Below, in pieces: positions 1 to 5,440 of a DNA stretch of 5,544 nt (position 1 is the stretch's first letter; each line of letters opens with the position of its first letter). The position numbers were made by a program, and so were the translations under genes. The DNA comes from Planctomycetota bacterium (GTDB lineage: Bacteria > Planctomycetota > Brocadiia > JAJRTI01): assembly GCA_024278415.1 (NCBI GenBank), contig JAJRTI010000851.1:1-5544 (forward strand), in the 5' to 3' direction. The notes beneath the pieces are model-generated. The model saw only the letters and a list, made by a program, of their open reading frames with translations. It searched no databases and was not told the origin of the DNA.

Positions 1-711
1 GACACGGGACAGGCAGACGACACCGTTGTGGTGTTCGTGGGAGACCATGGCGACTACATGTTCGCGCACGGTCTGCGATGCTTGGGCATCCCCTCGTTCC
101 GCGAGGTCTACCACGTCCCGGCGATCGTGCGGTGGCCCCGCGGCATCGCCGATCCGGGCCGGGACGTGGACGAGTTCATCAGTCTCGCCGACTTCGCACC
201 CACATTCATGGAACTCGCCGGCTGCGCTCCAGCCTCCGATCTGACTGGGCGCAGCTTCGCGCCGTTCCTGCGAGGCGAAGCGCCAGAGGATTGGCCCGAC
301 GCCTGGTTTTCGCAAACGAAAGGCAACGAGGTCTACTACACGCAGCGTATCGTCCAGACCAAGACGCACAAGTACGTCTGCAACTGGTTCGACTTCGACG
401 AGCTATACGACCTGGAGGCCGACCCCAACGAGATGGCCAACTTGGCCTTCCCTCGCGAGCGTTCGGACGACCCGTGGGCCGACGTGCCCCAGGCCACCTC
501 GGACACGTTCACGCCATGGCCGCCCCTCCCGCCGAAGCTCGACGCGGTCCGCCGCGACCTATTGGCCAGGATGTGGCGCTTCGCTGGCAGAGAGAACGAC
601 ATCATCTTCAGCGCCTACCCTCCCGTAGCGCTGGCGCCCTATGGTCCCCGAGTGCGGGGAAGATCATCCGAGAGTGGAGAGCCGCGCGCAGACAACGCCC
701 AAGACTGTTGA
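1..711 (+). CDS. Sulfatase (alkaline-phosphatase superfamily), C-terminal part; 5' end outside window
   Basis: This is the last 236 codons of a type I sulfatase, read in frame from base 1 to a TGA at 709-711. The formylglycine motif would lie off the left edge. Visible are the end of the catalytic core, VVVFVGDHGDYM at residues 9-20, where D15 and H16 match the conserved Asp-His metal ligands, then the HVPAIVRWP strand (about 42-50) and the FAPTFMELAG helix (about 65-74). The C-terminal subdomain has the usual YDLEADPNEMANLA segment (about 137-150). The conserved family end appears to be APYGP near residue 216; the last 20 residues are polar and look like a tail. By-eye alignment to human iduronate-2-sulfatase puts Leu28 where an active-site Lys is expected. 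The substrate is probably a sulfated sugar, but it cannot be read from this fragment. It converges on the minus-strand sulfatase. The DH motif, against DN in that gene, shows a different sulfatase subfamily rather than a recent duplicate. Confidence 0.93.
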   Translation, partial: DTGQADDTVVVFVGDHGDYMFAHGLRCLGIPSFREVYHVPAIVRWPRGIADPGRDVDEFISLADFAPTFMELAGCAPASDLTGRSFAPFLRGEAPEDWPDAWFSQTKGNEVYYTQRIVQTKTHKYVCNWFDFDELYDLEADPNEMANLAFPRERSDDPWADVPQATSDTFTPWPPLPPKLDAVRRDLLARMWRFAGRENDIIFSAYPPVALAPYGPRVRGRSSESGEPRADNAQDC

Positions 712-725
712 GGCGTGCCTGCTGA

Positions 726-757
726 CCTCCCCCATCGAGCCTGTATCAAGGGGGGGG
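726..757. terminator. Weak hairpin with G9 tract between convergent genes
   Basis: CCTCCCCC at 726-733 can pair with the G run at 750-758, with one T-G wobble and a loop of about 16 bases. It sits in the 95-base gap between two convergent sulfatase genes, where a two-way terminator would be expected. There is no T tract on either strand, so a classical intrinsic terminator is doubtful. The G9 homopolymer is also a place where sequencing length errors are likely. Confidence 0.22.
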
Positions 758-806
758 GCGAACAGACTCGCTGGCGACTGGCCACGCGATCTGGCGAGAC
801 GCGGCA

Positions 807-2768
807 TCAGCGCCGCACGATTTCGACCGGGCTGAACGCGGTGACCGCGTGGCGCAGGCAGTAGCCCACGTACTGCACGGACTTGATCTTGCGCCGGAGC
901 TTCATCTTGACCGTCTTGCCGTCGGACTTCATGGCCACCGTCCCCGCGGCCGGGTCGAACGCCACCACCATCTCGAATTCGCGCATGTTGTCGCCCGGGA
1001 GCGGCACTTTCACTCGCCAGCCGCCGCGGCCCTCCACGCCTTCGATGATCGTGTAGTTGCGCTGCCCCCCGAGGTACATGCCGCACTTGATGAGCTGGGC
1101 TTCGTCCGGCCCATCGCCGAACGCGAGGAAGCCGTTCTGGAACATGTTGTCCCCATCGAGCTTGGCGATGGACCGCAGCTTTAGCTTGAAGGTGGCCGGG
1201 CCGGTGATGGGCTCCTTGAGCTTCTTGAGCGCGACCGCGTAGCCCATGGGCGCGGTGCGCACCGCGTAGCCCAGGTCCGACGCGTCGACCGCGGCCGCGG
1301 TGAGCACGTCGAACTCCTTGTCTTTCGCGCCCGGCTTGACCTTCACTTTGCGCCGGCGGCGATGTCCGATGCCCCTGTCTTTTTCGGGATCGTACTTGGG
1401 GTTTGGCGTCGGCATCTGCGCGCCTACGGCCTTGCGCCAGGCGTGCAGCATCTCCCGCAACTCCTCCGCCTTGGCCGGCTGCTCCTTGGCCAGATCGTGC
1501 TCCTCGCTCAGGTCGTCCTTGAGGTTGTACAACTCGACGCGCATGTCCTCGTAGTATTCGATCAGCTTCCAGTCGCCCTTGCGCACCGCGCCGAACGGCG
1601 TGGTGCGGTGGTAGTGCGGGTAGTGCCAGTAGAGCGCGTCGCGTTGAATCGTGCCCGTCTGCTTCAGCAGGGGCATCATGCTCAATCCGTCCACGTGCTG
1701 CTGCGGTTTGAGCGGCAGGTTGGCCATCTCGAGCAAGGTGGGGTAGAAGTCGTTGCTGATCACCGGCGTGCGGCACGTGGAGCCGGGCTGCACCACGCCG
1801 GGCCACTTGATGATCATGGGCTCGCGAATGCCGCCCTCGTACGCGGTGCCTTTGCCGGCGCGGAGCGGCGCGTTGCTCGTCACACCGAACAGCCCGCCGT
1901 TGTCGGACATGAACACGATCGCGGTGTGGTCCGCGAGGCCGAGGTCGTCGAGCTTCTTCATGATCCGGCCCACGCCCTCGTCCACGCTCTGGATCATGGC
2001 CGCGTACTTGGGGTTCTTCTGTTGCGTGGGCTTCTTCTCTGCGTAATGCTCGGTCAGTTCCTTCTTGGCCTGGATGGGCGTGTGCACCGCGTAGTGCGAC
2101 AAGTAGAGGAAGAAGGGCTTGTCCTTGTTCGCGTCGATGAACCGCAGCGCGTCGTCCGCGAGCCGGTCGGTGAGGTATTCGCCCTTGGGGCCCTCCTTCA
2201 TCGCGGGAATCCTGTACGGCGCGAAGTAGCTGGGCGGCGAGCCGCGGAAGTAGCCCCCGATGTTCACGTCGAAGCCTTGGTATTCGGGATAGTACTCTTC
2301 AGGCTTCTGCTTGCTGTTGCCCAGATGCCACTTGCCCATGAAGCCGGTCGCGTACCCGGCCTCCTTGAACGCCTCCGCGATCGTCACCTCGGACAGCGGC
2401 ATGGACATGGTCCAATCCGGCACGGCCAGCTTGGCATAGGGCCGGCGATGGCCGGCGATCCAGTCGGTGAGGTGCAGCCGCGCGGGATACTTGCCAGTCA
2501 TGATGCTCGCGCGCGTGGGGCTGCACACCGGGCACGCGGCGTACGCGTCGGTGAAGCGCATGCCCTGGGCCGCGAGCCGGTCGATGTTGGGCGTCTCGTA
2601 GTACGTGCTGCCGTAGCAGCCCACGTCGGCCCACCCGAGGTCGTCGATGAGGAAGAAGACAACGTTGAGCTTCTTGCCGGGTTCAGCCGCGTGCAGCCAC
2701 GCCGGCGCAGCCGCGGCCGCAGCGCCGAGGCCGAGGGACTGGAGGAACTGGCGGCGGGTGGTGGGCAT
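807..2768 (-). CDS. Tat-exported formylglycine sulfatase with extra C-terminal domain
   Basis: This 653-aa type I sulfatase hydrolyses sulfate esters, most likely on sulfated glycans, outside the cytoplasm. The start at 2768 was chosen because it begins with a Tat signal: TTRRQFLQ at residues 3-10, an alanine-rich stretch (15-21), and a likely cleavage site near LHAAEP (25-30). The longer in-frame start at 2963 would translate palindromic intergenic DNA. Catalytic features are the metal ligands D42-D43 in IDDLGW, the formylglycine signature C82-S-P-T-R86 followed by ASIMTGKYP, K146 and H148 in GKWHLG, H229 in HTPIQAK, D289-N290 in SDNGG, and K306 in RAGKGTAYEGG. The canonical sulfatase fold ends near residue 450. 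A basic linker (RRRRKVKVK, about 470-478) then leads into about 170 extra residues of probable beta-rich domain that I cannot name. YPARLHLTDW is like S1_16-type sulfatases, but subfamily and substrate are not certain. No Shine-Dalgarno is visible: the bases just upstream read CCTCCC. It lies 384 bases downstream of the symporter on the same strand and may be co-transcribed. Confidence 0.96.
   Translation of the reverse strand: MPTTRRQFLQSLGLGAAAAAAPAWLHAAEPGKKLNVVFFLIDDLGWADVGCYGSTYYETPNIDRLAAQGMRFTDAYAACPVCSPTRASIMTGKYPARLHLTDWIAGHRRPYAKLAVPDWTMSMPLSEVTIAEAFKEAGYATGFMGKWHLGNSKQKPEEYYPEYQGFDVNIGGYFRGSPPSYFAPYRIPAMKEGPKGEYLTDRLADDALRFIDANKDKPFFLYLSHYAVHTPIQAKKELTEHYAEKKPTQQKNPKYAAMIQSVDEGVGRIMKKLDDLGLADHTAIVFMSDNGGLFGVTSNAPLRAGKGTAYEGGIREPMIIKWPGVVQPGSTCRTPVISNDFYPTLLEMANLPLKPQQHVDGLSMMPLLKQTGTIQRDALYWHYPHYHRTTPFGAVRKGDWKLIEYYEDMRVELYNLKDDLSEEHDLAKEQPAKAEELREMLHAWRKAVGAQMPTPNPKYDPEKDRGIGHRRRRKVKVKPGAKDKEFDVLTAAAVDASDLGYAVRTAPMGYAVALKKLKEPITGPATFKLKLRSIAKLDGDNMFQNGFLAFGDGPDEAQLIKCGMYLGGQRNYTIIEGVEGRGGWRVKVPLPGDNMREFEMVVAFDPAAGTVAMKSDGKTVKMKLRRKIKSVQYVGYCLRHAVTAFSPVEIVRR
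1242..1301. repeat. Cluster of four perfect palindromes inside the sulfatase gene
   Basis: Four exact palindromes fall within 60 bases of coding DNA: GCCCATGGGC (1242-1251), CGCGGTGCGCACCGCG (1251-1266), CGACGCGTCG (1278-1287) and ACCGCGGCCGCGGT (1288-1301). A 13-base direct repeat, ACCGCGTAGCCCA, occurs at 1234-1246 and 1261-1273 and encodes the repeated peptide GYAV. The cluster lies at the start of the extra C-terminal domain of the sulfatase. High GC makes some palindromes expected, so function is unproven. Confidence 0.5.
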
Positions 2769-2787
2769 GGGAGGTTTTCGGTTGTCG

Positions 2788-2811
2788 GTAGCCGAAGCCG
2801 CCAGGCTTCGG
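2788..2811 (+). repeat. GTAG-headed hairpin, REP-like
   Basis: GTAG (2788-2791) is followed directly by a perfect 8-bp stem: CCGAAGCC at 2792-2799, loop GCCA, GGCTTCGG at 2804-2811. A GTAG tetranucleotide at the foot of a palindrome is the hallmark of REP elements mobilised by RAYT (TnpA_REP) transposases. The element is 20 bases upstream of the sulfatase start, so on the minus-strand transcript the hairpin would lie in the leader. Copy number elsewhere is unknown, so calling it REP is inference. Confidence 0.5.
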
Positions 2812-2833
2812 GCGTTCGCTGCGCATCTGGTGC

Positions 2834-2949
2834 AGGACGTCCTCGTCCAGAACCCAGCCTGTGCGGACATCCACGTCCGCCGGGGGATCCGGACGCGTGC
2901 GGACCTGGAGGTCCGCGCCTCGGGGTCACGGACGTGGACGTCCGTGACC
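2834..2949. repeat. Four related GGAC...GTCC palindromes
   Basis: Four palindromic units share a GGAC-n-GTCC design. They are AGGACGTCCT (2834-2843), GCGGACATCCACGTCCGC (2863-2880, 6-bp stem), GCGGACCTGGAGGTCCGC (2899-2916, 7-bp stem with a TGGA loop, extendable to 2897-2918), and the long unit at 2924-2949. The 14-base cores are near-copies: GGACGTCCTCGTCC (2835-2848), GGACATCCACGTCC (2865-2878), GGACCTGGAGGTCC (2901-2914), and GGACGTGGACGTCC (2930-2943) or its reverse complement GGACGTCCACGTCC. Neighbouring arms can also pair with each other, for example GTCCG (2875-2879) with CGGAC (2890-2894). Confidence 0.65.
2924..2949. repeat. Perfect 12-bp inverted repeat with 2-base centre
   Basis: GGTCACGGACGT (2924-2935) and ACGTCCGTGACC (2938-2949) are exact reverse complements separated only by GG. 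It is the longest and most regular member of the GGAC palindrome group, and could be a cruciform, an RNA hairpin or a dyad for a dimeric DNA-binding protein. There is no T tract after it on either strand, so it is not an obvious intrinsic terminator. Confidence 0.7.
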
Positions 2950-2990
2950 AGTCGGGGGAACACGACGCGACTGCAAGCGGGTGACGTAGC

Positions 2991-3076
2991 GCTTGTAGTA
3001 GGCCCGTGAGGGCCTTCCGCTCGGGTGGCGATTCGCCATCGGAGCAGAGGGCGCCCTTACGGCCGCCACTACGAGC
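2991..3076. repeat. REPIN/BIME-like inverted pair of GTAG-headed hairpins
   Basis: The two ends are imperfect inverted copies of one another. The left arm on the plus strand is GCTTGTAGTA (2991-3000) followed by GGCCC-GTGA-GGGCC (3001-3014). The right arm on the minus strand is GCTCGTAGT (3076-3068) followed by GGCGGCC-GTAA-GGGCGCC (3067-3050). Each has GTAG at its outer foot, at 2995-2998 (+) and 3072-3069 (-), and a hairpin closed by a GNRA-type tetraloop. A third hairpin, TGGCGA-T-TCGCCA (3026-3038), lies in the centre. This matches the architecture of REP doublets (REPINs/BIMEs). No RAYT transposase gene lies in the window, so the element would be non-autonomous. Confidence 0.6.
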
Positions 3077-3152
3077 GGGCCGCTCCCGCGGTCGCGGTCG
3101 CACTGCGGTGGCGCCGTGCTCGACACCTCAGCCGTGACATGACAGTAGTGCG

Positions 3153-5126
3153 CTACTCGTCGCTTGCCTCAGGCCCGTCCGTTGCTTCCTCAGCTTCCGG
3201 CTCTGGCAGTGCGTCCTCCAGCGCGCCTTTGCGCAGGAGGCCAAGCATATCTCTCATCTCGAACACGCCGAGCACCGCGATGAGCGCGGCCATGATGAGG
3301 AACAGCGTGCAGCCGACCTTGAACACCGCGGTCCAGAAGACGGGGGTGAGGCCTTGCGTAACGCCCACGTGTGTGAGATACGCGAGCGCCGAGAGGATCA
3401 CCACCACGCTCATCTCATATGTCCATTTCCGGCCTTCCTTGCGCACCTGCGGGCTCGGCCAGATGGCCGAACCGAGCACCATGCCGATCGCGCTCATCAC
3501 AATCGTGATGACCGCGATGTTGTCCTGCTTCAGGTAGGCGATGTAGCCGATGAGCGTGGCCCTTGCATCGGTCAACCCAAGCTGGCCCAGACGCTGGGCA
3601 CAGAAGCTGAGCGCGGGCGACACATACGCCACCGTCTCGCCGTTAGTAAGTTCTTGCGCCGTGCCCGGCCAGTCGCCGAGCCCCATGAGGCCAAAGATGC
3701 CGCACGCGATCGCGAGGAACGCGCCGAACGAACTCGCGCGCTTCCAGTAGATGCCGGCCAGCAGGCACATGAACGCGCCCGGCAGGTAGATCGAGCCGGT
3801 CGCGGCCATGTACTTCCAGATGCTTTCCGGCGCTTTGTACCAGAGCCCGAACCACAGCACGAACCCGCCCATCGTGAGGATGGCCACTCGCGTGATCCAG
3901 ATCCGCGAGCGGTCGCTGATGTCCACCCCCACAAGGCGCAACGGAGGAGCGACGACGTCCTGCGTCAGCACCGACGCGAACGCGAGGAAGTAGCTGTCGT
4001 GGGTGGACATGAACGCCGCGAGCATGCCAGCCGTCACGAGCCCGATGATGCCCACCGGCAACATCTTGGCGAAGAGCACCGGCATGGCCGTGATGGGTTC
4101 CATGGCCGGGGCGCCATGGGTTGGGAAGAAAAGCGCGTTCAGTTCGGGCGTCGCCTTGATGAGCGTGAACGCGGCGATGCCCCAGAACATGGGCACAATG
4201 CACCGAATGAGAAACGAGATCCCGGACCACATGTAGAGCCGCCTCGCCACGTCTTCGTCCTTGGCCGACAGCGCGCGCAACGTGCTCGGGAGCCAGCAGA
4301 GCTGCGCCGAGAAGTTGGTGAACGCCATCCAGAGGATGAATGTCCAGCCGTAGCGCCCGGCCTTGATGGGATCGAACCCGCCCTGGCCCATGTTTTGGGA
4401 GACGGCCGCCACGGCCTTGTCCCAGCCGCCGATCATGTCGAGCGCAAACCACGTGGCCACGACCATGGCGATGGTGAGCACGACGAACTGGATGAAGTCC
4501 GTGATCACGACTGAGACCATGCCGCCGAGCGCGGTGTAGATGAGCACCAGACCCAGCATCGACGCCATGACCACCTTCAGGCCGACGCCGGCAGCATCGA
4601 GCCCCGTCACGATCGTCACATACTTGGCGCCCACCTGGAGGAACAGTGCGAAGTTGAGAATGCAAGCGATGCACAACACCACACCGCCCAGCCAACGCAC
4701 AAAGGGCCCAAACCGGCGCTCGTAGTACTCGGGGATTGTCATGACCCCCTCCCCACGCAAGCGCATGATGACCACGCCCGTCATGCCGATGACGAACGAC
4801 GTGACGCAGGCGATCAGCCCCACCGTGAACGCGCTAAACCCGCTGCGGAAGCCTTCCTCCGCGTTATACATGACCGTCACGAGCCCCAGCTCGGTCCCGG
4901 TCATGGTCGCGACCGCGATGTAGATCCCCAGCCCGCGGCCAGCCACGAGGTAGTCGCTGAGCTTGTGGATGAACTTGTTCGCGTACACGCCGGCTGCGAT
5001 GGACGCGAGCAGGTACACGCCCACGATACCCCAGTCCCAGTACGTGAAGTTCGTGGTCACGGCTTTGGCCGCGGCCGCGGCGATGCTGGCTTGCGACAGA
5101 GCATAACTGAGGGCAAAGATGTGCAT
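3153..5126 (-). CDS. Sodium:solute symporter (SSS family, SSF fold)
   Basis: This 657-aa inner-membrane transporter of the SSS family (TC 2.A.21, LeuT fold) couples Na+ entry to solute uptake. About 13-15 hydrophobic segments are visible, for example at about 32-50, 96-120, 144-163, 183-208, 210-230, 300-323, 355-385, 410-430, 436-460, 536-556, 571-588 and 597-622. Family signatures are YTALGGMVSVVITDFIQ (197-213) and AGMLAAFMSTHDS (366-378). Within the latter, A371, S374 and T375 align with the TM8 part of the Na2 sodium site of vSGLT and PutP. The C-terminus has extra membrane segments and an acidic cytoplasmic tail rich in E, D and P (637-657). The substrate cannot be read from sequence; the sulfatase neighbours suggest a sugar or sugar acid. 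The start at 5126 has a GGAGG sequence five bases upstream and a candidate promoter about 35 bases from the start. It is followed on the same strand, after a 384-base repeat-rich gap, by the sulfatase. Confidence 0.95.
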   Translation of the reverse strand: MHIFALSYALSQASIAAAAAKAVTTNFTYWDWGIVGVYLLASIAAGVYANKFIHKLSDYLVAGRGLGIYIAVATMTGTELGLVTVMYNAEEGFRSGFSAFTVGLIACVTSFVIGMTGVVIMRLRGEGVMTIPEYYERRFGPFVRWLGGVVLCIACILNFALFLQVGAKYVTIVTGLDAAGVGLKVVMASMLGLVLIYTALGGMVSVVITDFIQFVVLTIAMVVATWFALDMIGGWDKAVAAVSQNMGQGGFDPIKAGRYGWTFILWMAFTNFSAQLCWLPSTLRALSAKDEDVARRLYMWSGISFLIRCIVPMFWGIAAFTLIKATPELNALFFPTHGAPAMEPITAMPVLFAKMLPVGIIGLVTAGMLAAFMSTHDSYFLAFASVLTQDVVAPPLRLVGVDISDRSRIWITRVAILTMGGFVLWFGLWYKAPESIWKYMAATGSIYLPGAFMCLLAGIYWKRASSFGAFLAIACGIFGLMGLGDWPGTAQELTNGETVAYVSPALSFCAQRLGQLGLTDARATLIGYIAYLKQDNIAVITIVMSAIGMVLGSAIWPSPQVRKEGRKWTYEMSVVVILSALAYLTHVGVTQGLTPVFWTAVFKVGCTLFLIMAALIAVLGVFEMRDMLGLLRKGALEDALPEPEAEEATDGPEASDE

Positions 5127-5131
5127 AGCGG

Positions 5132-5136
5132 CCTCC
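5132..5136 (-). promoter_or_regulatory. Shine-Dalgarno of the symporter
   Basis: The minus strand reads GGAGG, then CCGCT, then ATG at 5126-5124, a five-base spacing. This fixes the start of the symporter. The sulfatase start at 2768 has no comparable sequence. Confidence 0.75.
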
Positions 5137-5167
5137 GTGAAAGGCTTGGTCTGGCGAGAGACGCCCC

Positions 5168-5196
5168 AAGTTAAAGCGCACGCCCCGGAATGTCAA
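5168..5196 (-). promoter_or_regulatory. Candidate sigma70-type promoter for the symporter
   Basis: On the minus strand a perfect -35 hexamer TTGACA (5196-5191) is followed by a 17-base spacer and a weak -10, TAACTT (5173-5168); TTTAAC one register over is an alternative. Transcription would start near 5160, giving a leader of about 35 bases that contains the GGAGG. The -35 and spacing are good and the -10 matches only partly. It may serve both symporter and sulfatase. Confidence 0.55.
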
Positions 5197-5287
5197 GCAC
5201 GGGATATGGGAACCTCTCAGCGCCTTCACCATCAGAAACGGTCACGAAAAACAAGACGTTGCGCGGTGTGCGTGCGCTCTCGGAAGC

Positions 5288-5440
5288 GTATTCCGTATTC
5301 CGTATTCCGTATTCCGTATCTCGTATCTCGTATCTCGTATCTCGGCTCTCGGCTCTCGGCTCTCGGCTCTCGGCTCTCGGCTCGCGGCTCGCGGCTCGCG
5401 GCTCGCGATCCGAATACGCAATACGCAATACGCAATACGC
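5288..5440. repeat. Heptanucleotide tandem array in five homogeneous blocks
   Basis: On the plus strand the array reads: four GTATTCC (5288-5315), four GTATCTC (5316-5343), five GGCTCTC (5344-5378), four GGCTCGC (5379-5406), a 6-base linker GATCCG (5407-5412), then four AATACGC (5413-5440). The first 17 units are in unbroken 7-base phase with no internal error. Each block differs from the next by one or two bases. The final block is the reverse complement of GCGTATT, so it is nearly an inverted copy of the first block: 5286-5313 against 5413-5440 matches at 25 of 28 positions. It lies upstream of the symporter promoter and no gene overlaps it. Heptamer short tandem repeats (STRR) are known from cyanobacteria; this kind of block-graded array is similar in spirit. 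All open frames through it are artefacts of the 21-base super-period. Confidence 0.95.

Larger units (their letters stand above)
2769..3152. other. Repeat-dense gap between the symporter and sulfatase genes
   Basis: No convincing gene is present in these 384 bases. The open frames that cross it on both strands are GC-driven and change frame at the repeats. It holds, in order, a GTAG-headed hairpin (2788-2811), four GGAC...GTCC palindromes (2834-2949) and a REPIN-like inverted pair (2991-3076). A small 5-bp hairpin (3144-3157) overlaps the symporter stop codon. I see no sigma70-like promoter for the downstream sulfatase, so the gene is either read through from the symporter or uses a promoter type I do not recognise. 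Confidence 0.75.

Noticed and set aside
664..1806. 380-codon minus-strand frame overlapping the sulfatase
   Set aside because: It is an out-of-frame shadow on the same strand, R/G/H-rich, and continues past the real stop without any recognisable domain.
2769..2963. Upstream in-frame start extending the sulfatase by 65 codons
   Set aside because: The extension translates the palindromic intergenic repeats and would bury the Tat signal, which must be near the N-terminus.
1362..2984. 540-codon open frame on the plus strand opposite the sulfatase
   Set aside because: It is an antisense shadow of a GC-rich gene. Its translation is rich in H, R, V and A with no family signature, while the minus strand shows a full set of sulfatase catalytic motifs.
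3144..3157. Terminator of the symporter (AGTAG-TGCG-CTACT)
   Set aside because: The stem is only 5 bp, overlaps the stop codon and has no T tract.
3354..4514. 386-codon open frame on the plus strand opposite the symporter
   Set aside because: The translation is low-complexity, H/R/E/D-rich and hydrophilic. It mirrors the membrane segments of the real symporter on the minus strand.
5288..5440. CRISPR array
   Set aside because: Units are 7 bases, contiguous, with no spacers and no cas genes nearby.
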